Origin: an uncultured Bacteroidia bacterium
GTDB taxonomy: Bacteria > Bacteroidota > Bacteroidia > Bacteroidales > CAJPTX01
Assembly (NCBI GenBank): GCA_938040915.1
Contig: CALHZE010000090.1
Location: forward strand, 1-8,383
Length of the DNA stretch: 8,383 nucleotides
Direction: 5' to 3'
Position numbers and translations under genes: made by a program. Under the pieces are notes generated by a model. The model was not told where the DNA came from. It was given only the letters and a program-made list of their open reading frames with translations, and did not search any database. The first letter of the stretch is position 1. Every line of letters begins with the position of its first letter. This document shows positions 1-7,664 of the stretch, in pieces.

Positions 1-1716
1 TTGGGAACTATTGATAGAGAGTCTACAGCAGCCTTTTTGGCGGGAACAGGTAATGACGCGTGGGTTTCATTCAAAGGAACTGCGCCACAGGCATTCGGTG
101 GCACAGGGGGGGGCTTTGATGGGGCGAATAAGCTAAATAAATTGATTATCGATAACGAGCATGGCGTTACGGTACGAACAGGAGGGAATGTTGAGATCTC
201 TGATTTGAGCCTGCTAAAGGGTGTCCTACATACCCCGCGTAACGCTTCTGGGAGGTTATTGCAAACGCCGGCGCAAACGAATACGACAACGCCTAATCCT
301 ACCGTCCTGGGTAGCATTCAGTCGTATGTTGATGGTCCGTTATGGGTAAAGATCCCCACTGGTGTAACCTCTTATTGTTTCCCTCTAGGCGTGGGAACAT
401 CGCTCGCCAATCAGATGTTATTGAGTGATTTGACACCGGGGATGCTTTGCGTGGAGGTCGTCGTGAATACTACTGCTTTGAATGTACAATCTCCATTGAC
501 GTTGGTCGATAGGAGGGTTTGGAAAGTCTCTGGTAATGCCGCTGCTTCTGCCAAAGTGAGTTTCTTGCGCGAAGGCTTTGATTGGGCAACTGGGAAGAAC
601 AACGACGAGCTCTCTGTCGCTAAAAAGGGTACTCTAAAGTGGGAGGAGATCGCTTCCGAAGCTCATGCCGGAGGGCTGGGCAATGAGATTCGTACAGTGG
701 CAGCTGAGGCATTAGTCGTTGCTCCGTTATTTACAGAGTATTCGTTTGGAGCTAAAAGTGCCGTTCCGCCCACGCTCTCTTATGAAAATCTTGGGGGGCG
801 CTATTGTGTCCCAGTCAGCGGTGTCGTGACTGTGCCTGTAAAGATTGTCGCTAGTGGTGAGTGGGGCGATTATCTTCCTATGCTCATTAAGTACAAGGTG
901 GGAAATAATGTCCGGACGTATGAGGTTTCCACCACTTCCTCTTCCGATGACGTCTTTGACCTACCTATTCGAAGTACAGACGACCCTGTATCTCTACCCC
1001 TCCTGAGTGAATCGATAACCTTCCAAGTCTTAAGCTTAACCTATCGACACAATACGACGCCAGGGACTGGGCAGGTCGATCCGACCATCCTCACGGCTTA
1101 CCGGATACCTGACGTTGCTCCAGGTTCGTATGACATGTGTTTCAATAAGGGAAGCGCAGTAAACTTGCAGGGGCAGTCGAAGCCTTTGGGTACTCCTACG
1201 TGGGTCAACGACGATGCTGTCGGTACGTTTACAACTTCCAATGCTTACGCAACGCGCTTTACGCTTTCGGCAACAGTCGGGGGCTTGGTGTTGAAGCTTA
1301 AGGTAGACAACCATGGGTGTGTGGGCGAGAAAAATGCTGACTTGAATCAGGCGCAACCCACTACAGGGAGTATCACGGGAAGTCAACGCGTCTGCCTCTT
1401 AGATGGGAATCCGGCGGAGGAAGTTTACACATTTACGCCTCTTGTCCAAATTACACCCCTTGCTTATACTTGGAGTTTGGAAGACAAGCCCAACAGCCTT
1501 ACCGATTTGAAGATTGTCGACGGGACTCAGGTTACCAACCCCGCGAAAGTGAATTGGGTTGCTACGCCCCCCTACCATGGTGCGCAAAAGTATCAGGCGA
1601 CCGTACACCTCAATGTCGTTGACAAGAACCAGTGTCTATCGACCTTTGAACTCCCTGTAGAGGTCGTCTTAGAGTATCGGACGGCGCCGGTTTACTTCAC
1701 CCCCTATAACGACTAA
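1..1716 (+). CDS. Large secreted surface protein with PKD-like module (3' part, 5' end outside window)
   Basis: This reading frame is open from the first base, so the true start almost certainly lies upstream; the TTG at base 1 need not be an initiator. The visible 571 residues have no signal peptide or membrane segment. Residues about 45-78 are a beta-strand-rich stretch (LNKLIIDNEHGVTV... then SLLKGVL) typical of repetitive Bacteroidota surface proteins. Residues about 110-132 (VDGPLWVKIPTGVTSYCFPLG) match the 'GPL...FPVG' type of segment seen in T9SS cargo. Residues about 458-556 look like a PKD-like domain: ITGSQRVC at the start, YTWSL in the middle and NQCLSTFELPVEV at the end. The last residues, APVYFTPYND, resemble the opening of the T9SS type-B (gliding-motility-associated) C-terminal domain, but the stop follows at once, so the sorting domain seems to be missing. 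The coding strand is G/T-rich, unlike the C-rich operon downstream. Family placement is inference from motifs; no enzymatic function is visible. Confidence 0.72.
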   Translation: MGTIDRESTAAFLAGTGNDAWVSFKGTAPQAFGGTGGGFDGANKLNKLIIDNEHGVTVRTGGNVEISDLSLLKGVLHTPRNASGRLLQTPAQTNTTTPNPTVLGSIQSYVDGPLWVKIPTGVTSYCFPLGVGTSLANQMLLSDLTPGMLCVEVVVNTTALNVQSPLTLVDRRVWKVSGNAAASAKVSFLREGFDWATGKNNDELSVAKKGTLKWEEIASEAHAGGLGNEIRTVAAEALVVAPLFTEYSFGAKSAVPPTLSYENLGGRYCVPVSGVVTVPVKIVASGEWGDYLPMLIKYKVGNNVRTYEVSTTSSSDDVFDLPIRSTDDPVSLPLLSESITFQVLSLTYRHNTTPGTGQVDPTILTAYRIPDVAPGSYDMCFNKGSAVNLQGQSKPLGTPTWVNDDAVGTFTTSNAYATRFTLSATVGGLVLKLKVDNHGCVGEKNADLNQAQPTTGSITGSQRVCLLDGNPAEEVYTFTPLVQITPLAYTWSLEDKPNSLTDLKIVDGTQVTNPAKVNWVATPPYHGAQKYQATVHLNVVDKNQCLSTFELPVEVVLEYRTAPVYFTPYND

Positions 1717-1734
1717 ATAAGGCGTTATCTAAGC

Positions 1735-1749
1735 TACGCTTCCAGCGTA
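1735..1749. other. Small perfect hairpin after the first gene
   Basis: TACGCT (1735-1740) and AGCGTA (1744-1749) are perfect inverted arms around a 3-nt loop (TCC), 18 bases after the stop of the first gene. No T-run follows, so it is unlikely to terminate alone. It may help the larger stem at 1761-1805 by stabilising the mRNA 3' end. It could also be chance. Confidence 0.3.
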
Positions 1750-1760
1750 TTAACACCCTA

Positions 1761-1805
1761 CACTAAGAGGGGCAAACTAAACTAGTTAGTTTGCCCCTCT
1801 TAGTG
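1761..1805. terminator. Bidirectional stem-loop shared by convergent genes
   Basis: The arms 1761-1780 (CACTAAGAGGGGCAAACTAA) and 1786-1805 are a perfect 20-bp inverted repeat around a 5-nt loop (ACTAG). It lies between the end of the surface-protein gene on the plus strand and miaA on the minus strand, so it most likely ends both transcripts. The right arm contains the miaA stop codon and its last five to six codons. The T-tract is weak on both sides (TTTCC on the plus strand, TAGGGTG on the minus strand), so it is not a textbook intrinsic terminator. It could act through stem strength or protect 3' ends. Confidence 0.75.
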
Positions 1806-2715
1806 TTTCCTCCATTTCCCTAACAAGCTCTGCCGGTGGTCGCGTCCCATCCAACCAGTGGAGCGTGATACCTCGACGCTCCATGCCACGCAAATAGGTC
1901 ATCTGCCGCTTAGAGAATTGCCGGATCGCGATATTCAGTTGCTCGTAAAGCGTTTCTCGCGAGGGTATCTCTCCTAATAGGTACTGGGTTACGTATTTAT
2001 ACTCCAGTCCGTAGTAAATCAATTGCGCAGGCGAAATACTCTCTTTTAATAGAGAATCCACCTCTTCTACCAACCCAGACTCTAAACGCGTTTTTAGTCG
2101 CTCAGAAATGCGTTTCCAGCGTATTTCTTGCGGCAGGCTAATAGCGAACGTTACACCCTGCAATCCCGCTCGCCCTTCTCCTTCAACTTCACGAGTCGAC
2201 AGCGCGATCTCCACAGCACGAATGAGCCGCTTGCGCGAACTCGTATCGGTCGTATTGTGTAGCGGCTGATGCGAAGCCAATATGCCGATCAACTCCTCAT
2301 CCGTACGCTCTTCTAATTGCTTGCGAAGCTCTGGATTAGGCGCGACCTCTGCCAAACGATACCCACGCAAGATCGCCTCCGCATACATTCCACTCCCGCC
2401 ACACAAAATGACGGGTGTGCCAGCCGCTTGCAACCTGTCCCATACCTCGTAAAAGCGTTGCTGATAAGCAAATAGGTTGCTCTGTTCCCCAGGCTCAAAA
2501 ATGTCTATCAGATGGTAGGGTATCCGACGCCCTGCGACCTCATACTCCGAAAGATCCTTCCCCGTACCGATGTCCATCCGTCGATAAAGCTGACGTGAGT
2601 CGGCACTCACGATCTCTGCCCCTAAGCGAGCGGCGAGCGCCACCGCAAGGTGAGTCTTGCCCGAGGCAGTCGGCCCCAAAAGCGCCACAAAAGGTAACCT
2701 ACTACTGTCTGACAT
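1786..2715 (-). CDS. miaA: tRNA dimethylallyltransferase MiaA
   Basis: MiaA transfers a dimethylallyl group from DMAPP to N6 of A37 in tRNAs reading codons that start with U, the first step toward ms2i6A; it acts in the cytoplasm. The 309-residue product has the expected family length. Visible motifs are the P-loop GPTASGKT (residues 14-21), SADSRQLYRRMDIGTGK (37-53; D39 is at the position of the family's catalytic Asp), HLIDI, the CGGSGMYAEAILRG segment, SSRKRLIRAVEI, and a C-terminal FSKRQMTYLRGMER matching the family's RQL-KRQ-W-R segment. The TGKDLSEY variant after the DSRQ motif is what I associate with Bacteroidota MiaA. I chose the ATG at 2713-2715 because AGGAG stands 6 nt before it and the P-loop starts right after. 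An in-frame ATG at 2784 would add 23 residues and lies upstream of the likely promoter. The gene is convergent with the first gene, and its 3' end forms one arm of the terminator stem. Confidence 0.96.
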   Translation of the reverse strand: MSDSSRLPFVALLGPTASGKTHLAVALAARLGAEIVSADSRQLYRRMDIGTGKDLSEYEVAGRRIPYHLIDIFEPGEQSNLFAYQQRFYEVWDRLQAAGTPVILCGGSGMYAEAILRGYRLAEVAPNPELRKQLEERTDEELIGILASHQPLHNTTDTSSRKRLIRAVEIALSTREVEGEGRAGLQGVTFAISLPQEIRWKRISERLKTRLESGLVEEVDSLLKESISPAQLIYYGLEYKYVTQYLLGEIPSRETLYEQLNIAIRQFSKRQMTYLRGMERRGITLHWLDGTRPPAELVREMEETLRGAN

Positions 2716-2721
2716 CCCTAG

Positions 2722-2726
2722 CTCCT
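2722..2726 (-). promoter_or_regulatory. Ribosome binding site of miaA
   Basis: On the minus strand AGGAG lies 6 nt before the ATG at 2715, within the purine-rich run GGAGAGGAGC. It decides the start codon in favour of 2715 over the in-frame ATG at 2784. Confidence 0.65.
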
Positions 2727-2753
2727 CTCCCCAATTCTTAAGATTTTTGCACA

Positions 2754-2761
2754 CAAAAGTA
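2754..2761 (-). promoter_or_regulatory. Candidate miaA promoter, -7 box
   Basis: Read on the minus strand this is TACTTTTG, an exact match to the Bacteroidota -7 consensus TAnnTTTG used by the primary sigma factor. Transcription would start near 2747, giving a leader of about 30 nt. I see no good TTTG -33 element at normal spacing; the nearest TTTTG is about 28 nt upstream. The call rests on the -7 box and its position. Confidence 0.5.
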
Positions 2762-2904
2762 CGGAACTTTATACACCCGTCCACACCCCCAAAACCCTTA
2801 CCCTATCAGCTCTCTAAGCTCTCAAGCCATCGAATTTATCTTATAAAGAATCGCGTACGTTGTAAAAAACTTCTTTCAGCTGCAAATAGTGTTACTTTTT
2901 TGCG

Positions 2905-2912
2905 TATATTTG
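2905..2912 (+). promoter_or_regulatory. Candidate glucan operon promoter, -7 box
   Basis: TATATTTG matches the Bacteroidota -7 consensus TAnnTTTG exactly, 21 bases before the ATG at 2934. Transcription would start near 2918, giving a very short leader with AAAGG just before the start codon. A convincing -33 TTTG is not visible. The box lies inside the in-frame extension that begins at GTG 2889, which argues against that upstream start. Confidence 0.5.
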
Positions 2913-2933
2913 ATAACAGAAAAAGGTAATGTG

Positions 2934-4931
2934 ATGAAAAAGAAGCAAGAGTATATATTTTGGAATAAGGAGGAATTGGTCAACTTATCCAAGTCTCTAA
3001 ATGCCGAAATACTAAGTACCAACCACAGCGGAGGCTATATGTCGAGCACCGTAGCACTCTGCAACACCCGAAAATACCACGGGCTGATGGTGCTGCCCCT
3101 AGAAGCATTCGGAGGCGAACGCCACGTACTACTATCCAACCTCGACGAGACCCTCGTGGTCGCCGACCACGACTTCCACCTCGCCACTCGGAAGTACCGC
3201 GACGTCTACTACCCCAAAGGGCACAAATACCTCGAGGCCTTCCACCTCAACCCCACTCCCACGTTCCTCTACCGCGTCGGAAGCCTCCTCCTCAAAAAGG
3301 AACTCCTCTTTGTCGAAAAACAAGACCAACTCCTCGTCAGATATACACTCCTCGAAGGGGAGGGGACGGTCAAAATGATGCTCTACCCACTCCTCGCCTA
3401 TCGCAACGCACACAAACTCACCTCTGCCAACATGGGGCTCGATACCCACTATGTCGCCATGCGCGACAAAGGCGTCGCTTTCAAAATGTACCCCGAGTTC
3501 CCCGAACTAGTCTTTCACTGGGACTGCCCCTCTGACTACGTCCACGCCCCAGACTGGAATCGTGGCGTCTTTTACACACAAGAAGAAGCGCGCGGATACC
3601 CCAGTAGCGAAGACCTCTGGATGCCCGGTACTTTCGAGGTACAACTCCCACTCGGAGAGCCTATCATCCTCTCCGTCGCCACCTCCCGACTACTCGGTAA
3701 AGACCTCGCGCGAAAGTTCGATAAGGAACTGACCATCCGTCCAGACCGGAAAGATTTTGAGTCTACCCTAGAGGCAGCTGCAGGACAGTTTATCGCGCAC
3801 CGCGGACGCAACATCTGGGTCAACGCCGGTTACCCGTGGTTCGGGCGCTGGGGACGCGACACCATGATCTCACTCCCAGGACTCACCCTCGCCTTCAATG
3901 ACTACGAGCTCTTCCGAAAACTCTTTACCGACCTCGTCAGTGAGGCGCGAGACGGTCTCCTACCCAACGTTGGCGAGCCCGATCAAGCCGCATACAACTC
4001 GATCGATGCCCCACTCTGGGCCATGGCAGCCCTACACCATTTCTACATCCAAGACCCCGTCGCCTTCAAAACCTTTTACTCCAAAGCTAAAATCGGCGCT
4101 TTTATGCGCGAGGTTATCGAACTCTTTACCCAATCTAACGGCAAGGGGCGCGATATCTATCTCGACGAAAACGGTCTGATCTGGACAGGCGCTCCCTCCA
4201 CCGCCCTCACTTGGATGGACGCCGTCGTCGCCGGCATACCCGTTACCTCACGTTCGGGAGCAGCCGTTGAGCTCAACGCCCTCTGGTTTGACGCAATTTC
4301 CTTCTACTTGGAATGGATGGAGAAGCTGGGACAAAAGAAACAAATCGCTAAGTACGAATGGATACGCGACGGCATCCGAGACAACTTTGCCCGACTCTTC
4401 TACAATCAGACGCAAGGATACCTCGCCGACTACATCGACCTCGACGGCCCCCACTTCGAGATCCGTCCTAACATGATCTTTGCCGTCTCCTTGCCCTATT
4501 CACCCCTCACCCCCGATCAGCAACTCGCCGTCCTCCAAACCGTCGAGCAGCACCTCTATACACCCCTCGGGCTTCATACCCTCTCCCCACGAAACCCGAT
4601 GTATAAAGGACAATACGCCGGAGACCAGCCGACCCGCGACGCCGCCTACCACCAAGGCACTATCTGGACGTGGCTTCTCGAGCCCTACCTCGACGCCGTC
4701 GAGCGCGTCTGGGGCGAAGCAGCTACCCTCAAAACCGGAAAAGAGATCCTCAAAAACCTCGAAAAAGAAATGCACAGATACGGCATCGGCACCATCGGCG
4801 AAGTCTTTGATGGCGACCCACCTCACACCCCCGGCGGCTCTATCGCGCAAGCATGGAGCGTCGCCGCCACCATGCGAATCTTAAGAAAAGTACAACAACT
4901 CGAAGCTAAAGTGAAGAAGGGAGGATTATAG
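2934..4931 (+). CDS. Glycogen debranching enzyme (amylo-alpha-1,6-glucosidase, GH133 type)
   Basis: This enzyme would hydrolyse alpha-1,6 branch points of glycogen-like glucan in the cytoplasm; no signal peptide is present. The 665-residue protein has the two-part architecture of the prokaryotic GDE family. The N-terminal domain (about 15-235) contains NHSGGYMSSTVALCNTRKYHGLMV. The C-terminal (alpha/alpha)6 domain (about 280-655) contains WFGRWGRDTMISLPGL (W302-L317), NVGEPDQAAYNSIDAPLW, TWMDA (D429), EIRPNMIFAVSLPYSPL, YHQGTIWTWL (from Y572) and GTIGEVFDGDPPHTPGGSIAQAWS (E623). The GRDT and TWMDA aspartates and the GEVFDG glutamate are the conserved acids of this family; which ones are catalytic is not settled by the sequence. 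The start at ATG 2934 is favoured over an in-frame GTG at 2889 because the promoter candidate lies between them and AAAGG precedes the ATG. It is the first gene of a three-gene operon. Confidence 0.93.
   Translation: MKKKQEYIFWNKEELVNLSKSLNAEILSTNHSGGYMSSTVALCNTRKYHGLMVLPLEAFGGERHVLLSNLDETLVVADHDFHLATRKYRDVYYPKGHKYLEAFHLNPTPTFLYRVGSLLLKKELLFVEKQDQLLVRYTLLEGEGTVKMMLYPLLAYRNAHKLTSANMGLDTHYVAMRDKGVAFKMYPEFPELVFHWDCPSDYVHAPDWNRGVFYTQEEARGYPSSEDLWMPGTFEVQLPLGEPIILSVATSRLLGKDLARKFDKELTIRPDRKDFESTLEAAAGQFIAHRGRNIWVNAGYPWFGRWGRDTMISLPGLTLAFNDYELFRKLFTDLVSEARDGLLPNVGEPDQAAYNSIDAPLWAMAALHHFYIQDPVAFKTFYSKAKIGAFMREVIELFTQSNGKGRDIYLDENGLIWTGAPSTALTWMDAVVAGIPVTSRSGAAVELNALWFDAISFYLEWMEKLGQKKQIAKYEWIRDGIRDNFARLFYNQTQGYLADYIDLDGPHFEIRPNMIFAVSLPYSPLTPDQQLAVLQTVEQHLYTPLGLHTLSPRNPMYKGQYAGDQPTRDAAYHQGTIWTWLLEPYLDAVERVWGEAATLKTGKEILKNLEKEMHRYGIGTIGEVFDGDPPHTPGGSIAQAWSVAATMRILRKVQQLEAKVKKGGL
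4919..4925 (+). promoter_or_regulatory. Ribosome binding site of the glycosyltransferase gene
   Basis: The run GGGAGGA lies inside the last codons of the debranching-enzyme gene, 11 nt before the ATG at 4937. Translation of the second gene is therefore probably coupled to the first. Confidence 0.5.
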
Positions 4932-4936
4932 CAATT

Positions 4937-6214
4937 ATGCGTGTTTTAATGTTTGGTTGGGAGTTTCCACCCCATATCGCCGGAGGGCTCGGCACCGCGT
5001 GTCTCGGCATGACGCGAGGGTTGCTCCATCAAGGCGTGGAGGTCTCTTTTGTGCTCCCAAAACTCTTCGGGGGGGAAGAGGGCGACCGCATGCGGATGCT
5101 CTCCGCCGAGGACGTCGGGCTTACCATCTCCTCCCAAGAAATCGCACACCTCGCAACCCACCTCCGCATCGTCGGTGTCGACTCCTTCTTACACCCCTAT
5201 CTCAACATCCAAGACGTCTATTCGACCTCACGAGACCAAACCTTCGGCGTCAACCTCGCCGTACACCACTGGTCGCAACAGAAGTTCACCTTCTCCGGAA
5301 AATATGGGGCATCTCTCCTAGACGAAGTCGCGCGATACGCCCTCGTCGCCGCCTCCATCGCCTCTCAAGAATCGTTTGATATCATCCACGCACACGACTG
5401 GCTCACCTACCTCGCCGGTCTTGCCGCAAAACGCATCTCTAACAAACCCCTCGTGGTGCACGTACACGCCACCGAGTTCGACCGAAGCGGCGAAAATGTC
5501 AACCAGCTCGTCTACGATATCGAGCGCGCCGGTATGGAAGGCGCTGACCGCGTCATCACCGTCAGCCACCGCACCCGCGACATCGTCATCGAGCGATATG
5601 GCATCCACCCCGACAAGGTGGTGACCGTACATAACGCCGTCGATTTCGCCGACGACTACCGCGGCGCACTACCGCGCCCATTTCCCGAAAAGGTCGTTAC
5701 CTTCCTCGGACGCGTCACCTTCCAAAAAGGACCCGACTACTTCGTCGAGGCCGCCTACAAAGTCATACAAAAGATGCCCAACGTGCGCTTTGTGATGGCT
5801 GGGAGCGGAGATATGCTCAATCGGATGATCCGGCGCGTCGCAGCACTCGGCATCGCGACCAAATTCCACTTTGCGGGCTTCCTACAAGGCGCCGAGGTCG
5901 ACCGAATGTATCGCATGAGCGACGTCTATGTCATGCCCTCCGTCTCCGAGCCCTTCGGGATTACACCCCTCGAGGCCATGCGCAACGGCGTCCCCGTCAT
6001 CATTTCCAAACAAAGCGGCGTCGCCGAGGTACTCAAATATGCCCTGAAAGTCGACTTCTGGGACGTCGACGATATGGCTAATGCCATCTACGGACTTCTC
6101 AACTACAACGCCCTACAACGCTTCTTCCAAGAGCACGGACAACACGAGGTCACAACCCTCAAGTGGGATGCAGCCGCCCTCCGCATCAAAGAGATTTACC
6201 AATCCCTCCTCTAG
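4937..6214 (+). CDS. GT-B glycosyltransferase, probable glycogen synthase (GT4/GT5-like)
   Basis: It probably transfers glucose from a nucleotide sugar onto a growing alpha-1,4-glucan in the cytoplasm. The 425-residue protein starts directly with the first strand of a GT-B N-domain (MRVLMFGWEFPPHIAGGLGT, residues 1-20), where the glycine-rich AGGLGT fills the role of the KxGG loop in glycogen synthases. HAHDWLTYLAG (151-161) and VVHVHATEFDRSGEN (173-187) follow. The C-domain has FLGRVTFQKGPDYFVEAA (256-273), FVMAGSGD (285-292) and the donor-binding E-x7-E motif SEPFGITPLE (E338 and E346). It is shorter than classical GlgA (about 480 residues), and similarity to the archaeal or Bacteroidota glycogen synthase type is inferred from context. 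The ATG is 5 nt after the debranching-enzyme stop, and GH57 follows 26 nt downstream. The donor (ADP-, UDP- or GDP-glucose) cannot be read from the sequence. Confidence 0.87.
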   Translation: MRVLMFGWEFPPHIAGGLGTACLGMTRGLLHQGVEVSFVLPKLFGGEEGDRMRMLSAEDVGLTISSQEIAHLATHLRIVGVDSFLHPYLNIQDVYSTSRDQTFGVNLAVHHWSQQKFTFSGKYGASLLDEVARYALVAASIASQESFDIIHAHDWLTYLAGLAAKRISNKPLVVHVHATEFDRSGENVNQLVYDIERAGMEGADRVITVSHRTRDIVIERYGIHPDKVVTVHNAVDFADDYRGALPRPFPEKVVTFLGRVTFQKGPDYFVEAAYKVIQKMPNVRFVMAGSGDMLNRMIRRVAALGIATKFHFAGFLQGAEVDRMYRMSDVYVMPSVSEPFGITPLEAMRNGVPVIISKQSGVAEVLKYALKVDFWDVDDMANAIYGLLNYNALQRFFQEHGQHEVTTLKWDAAALRIKEIYQSLL

Positions 6215-6240
6215 TCTAAACATCACAACGTAACAAGACC

Positions 6241-7428
6241 ATGTCTTCCATCTGTTTCTACTTCCAAGTACACCAACCCCTCCGACTTCGCCGCTATCGC
6301 TTCTTCGATATCGGCGAAGCACACGACTATTTTGACGACTATGCCAATGCGCAGATTGTCAAAAAGGTGGCAGCCAAGTGCTACCTCCCCATGAACGCCC
6401 TCTTGCTCGAGCTTATCCAGCGCTACGGCACACGCTTCAAGGTCGCTTTCTCCATCTCAGGCGTCGCCCTTGACCAGTTCGAGCGCTTTGCCCCCGAGGT
6501 GCTCGATAGCTTCCGCGCACTTGCAGAGACTGGCTGTGTCGAGTTCCTTGCCGAAACCTATGCCCATAGCCTTGCCGCTCTCCGTGACCACGACGAATTT
6601 AAGCGACAGGTTGCCCACCAAAGCCAACGTATCCACGACCTCTTTGGCGTGACTCCTGTCACCTTCCGCAACACCGAGCTTATTTATTCTGACGAGATCG
6701 GCAAGCTCGTCCACTCCCTCGGCTATAACCAGATGCTCACCGAGGGCGCGAAACACATCCTCGGTTGGCGCAGCCCTAACTTCCTCTACCACAACCCCCA
6801 AGCCCCCAAGCTCAAGCTCTTGCTAAAGAACTTCCAGCTCAGCGACGACATCGCCTTCCGTTTCTCAAATAGGGGGTGGAACGGATGGCCGCTCACGGCA
6901 GAAAAATACGTACACTGGCTCACCGCCCTACCCGGCGACGCCCAAGTTATCAACCTCTTTATGGACTACGAGACCTTCGGCGAGCACCAGTGGGCAGAGA
7001 CCGGAATCTTTGACTTTATGCGAGCCCTCCCAGGGGCAGTCTTCCAGTCCAGCGCCTTCAACTTCCTTACTCCTGCCGAGGTCGCCGCACACTACCAGTC
7101 GGTGAGCCCCCTCCACGTCACTCACCCCATCAGCTGGGCCGACGAAGAGCGTGACCTTACCGCGTGGCTCGGAAACGAGCTCCAAAACGAGGCTTTCTCT
7201 AACATCTACGCCTTGTCCGAACAAGTGCGTGGGGTAAATGACCCCGACCTTACCCGCACGTGGATGTATCTCCAGACCTCCGACCACTTTTACTACATGT
7301 GCACCAAGTGGTTCTCTGATGGCGATGTCCACAAATACTTTAACCCTTACGACTCTCCCTACGAGGCCTTTGTCAACTACATGAATGTCCTTTCCGACTT
7401 CCTCTTAGAGTTGCGCAAAAGGGAGTAG
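6241..7428 (+). CDS. GH57 family alpha-amylase / alpha-glucanotransferase
   Basis: GH57 enzymes cut or rearrange alpha-1,4-glucans by a retaining mechanism. The 395-residue product has the family signatures in order: FYFQVHQP (6-13; HQP is region I), SISGVALDQF (71-80), FRNTELIYSDE (142-152), where E146 aligns with the catalytic nucleophile, and LFMDYETFGEHQW (239-251), where D242 aligns with the acid/base. The C-terminal helical part is about 280-393. No signal peptide is seen, so it is cytoplasmic and works on internal storage glucan. It lacks the extra C-terminal domains of longer GH57 members and is in the size range of short bacterial alpha-amylases. Hydrolase or 4-alpha-glucanotransferase cannot be separated from the sequence; branching activity is less likely, as those GH57 enzymes are longer. 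The ATG lies 26 nt after the glycosyltransferase stop with no Shine-Dalgarno sequence, which is common in Bacteroidota. It is the last gene of the operon. Confidence 0.92.
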   Translation: MSSICFYFQVHQPLRLRRYRFFDIGEAHDYFDDYANAQIVKKVAAKCYLPMNALLLELIQRYGTRFKVAFSISGVALDQFERFAPEVLDSFRALAETGCVEFLAETYAHSLAALRDHDEFKRQVAHQSQRIHDLFGVTPVTFRNTELIYSDEIGKLVHSLGYNQMLTEGAKHILGWRSPNFLYHNPQAPKLKLLLKNFQLSDDIAFRFSNRGWNGWPLTAEKYVHWLTALPGDAQVINLFMDYETFGEHQWAETGIFDFMRALPGAVFQSSAFNFLTPAEVAAHYQSVSPLHVTHPISWADEERDLTAWLGNELQNEAFSNIYALSEQVRGVNDPDLTRTWMYLQTSDHFYYMCTKWFSDGDVHKYFNPYDSPYEAFVNYMNVLSDFLLELRKRE

Positions 7429-7461
7429 TTCGCGGGGACGAACCGCCTCTCACGCCCACAT

Positions 7462-7500
7462 AAACAAGGCTTACGCTATATCCTAGCGTAAGCCTTGTTT
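7462..7500 (+). terminator. Intrinsic terminator of the glucan operon
   Basis: The arms 7462-7478 (AAACAAGGCTTACGCTA) and 7484-7500 form a perfect 17-bp stem around a 5-nt loop (TATCC), 33 bases after the GH57 stop. The 3' arm ends in TTGTTT and is followed by GTATAAT, a usable U-rich tail. A smaller AT hairpin, ATAATA/TATTAT (7503-7518), follows immediately. Confidence 0.85.
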
Positions 7501-7584
7501 GTATAATAGCCGTATTATGAGATTACGGGGCAATAACATAAAATCCTTTCATACATGATTATATACTTGTTGCCTACCTGCCCT
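7501..7584. other. AT-rich intergenic stretch, nothing coding seen
   Basis: This AT-rich stretch separates the operon terminator from the GC-rich repeat cluster. Apart from the small ATAATA/TATTAT hairpin and one imperfect -7-like box (TATACTTG, 7562-7569), I see no gene or site. The box has no -33 partner and no gene follows it. Confidence 0.4.
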
Positions 7585-7664
7585 CCCGCGTAGGATCGCT
7601 TGTCGTCCGCACGGGTCGTCCGCATAGGACTCGGCACCGCTATCCTCGTGATTATCTGTCGTTC

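Noticed and set aside
1717..1784. Frameshifted continuation of the T9SS sorting domain
   Set aside because: The three plus-strand frames after the stop show no GxNDxF or later CTD motif and soon reach stops or the terminator stem.
2716..2784. 23-residue N-terminal extension of MiaA from ATG 2784
   Set aside because: It has no family counterpart, lies across the promoter candidate at 2754-2761, and the ATG at 2715 has AGGAG 6 nt upstream.
3132..5632. Long open frames antisense to the debranching and glycosyltransferase genes
   Set aside because: They follow from the strong C-ending codon bias of the sense genes. Their translations are low-complexity (many V, E, G, D) and the sense frames carry clear family motifs.
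7562..7569. TATACTTG as a promoter for the repeat region
   Set aside because: It has one mismatch to TAnnTTTG, no -33 partner and no gene or defined RNA downstream.
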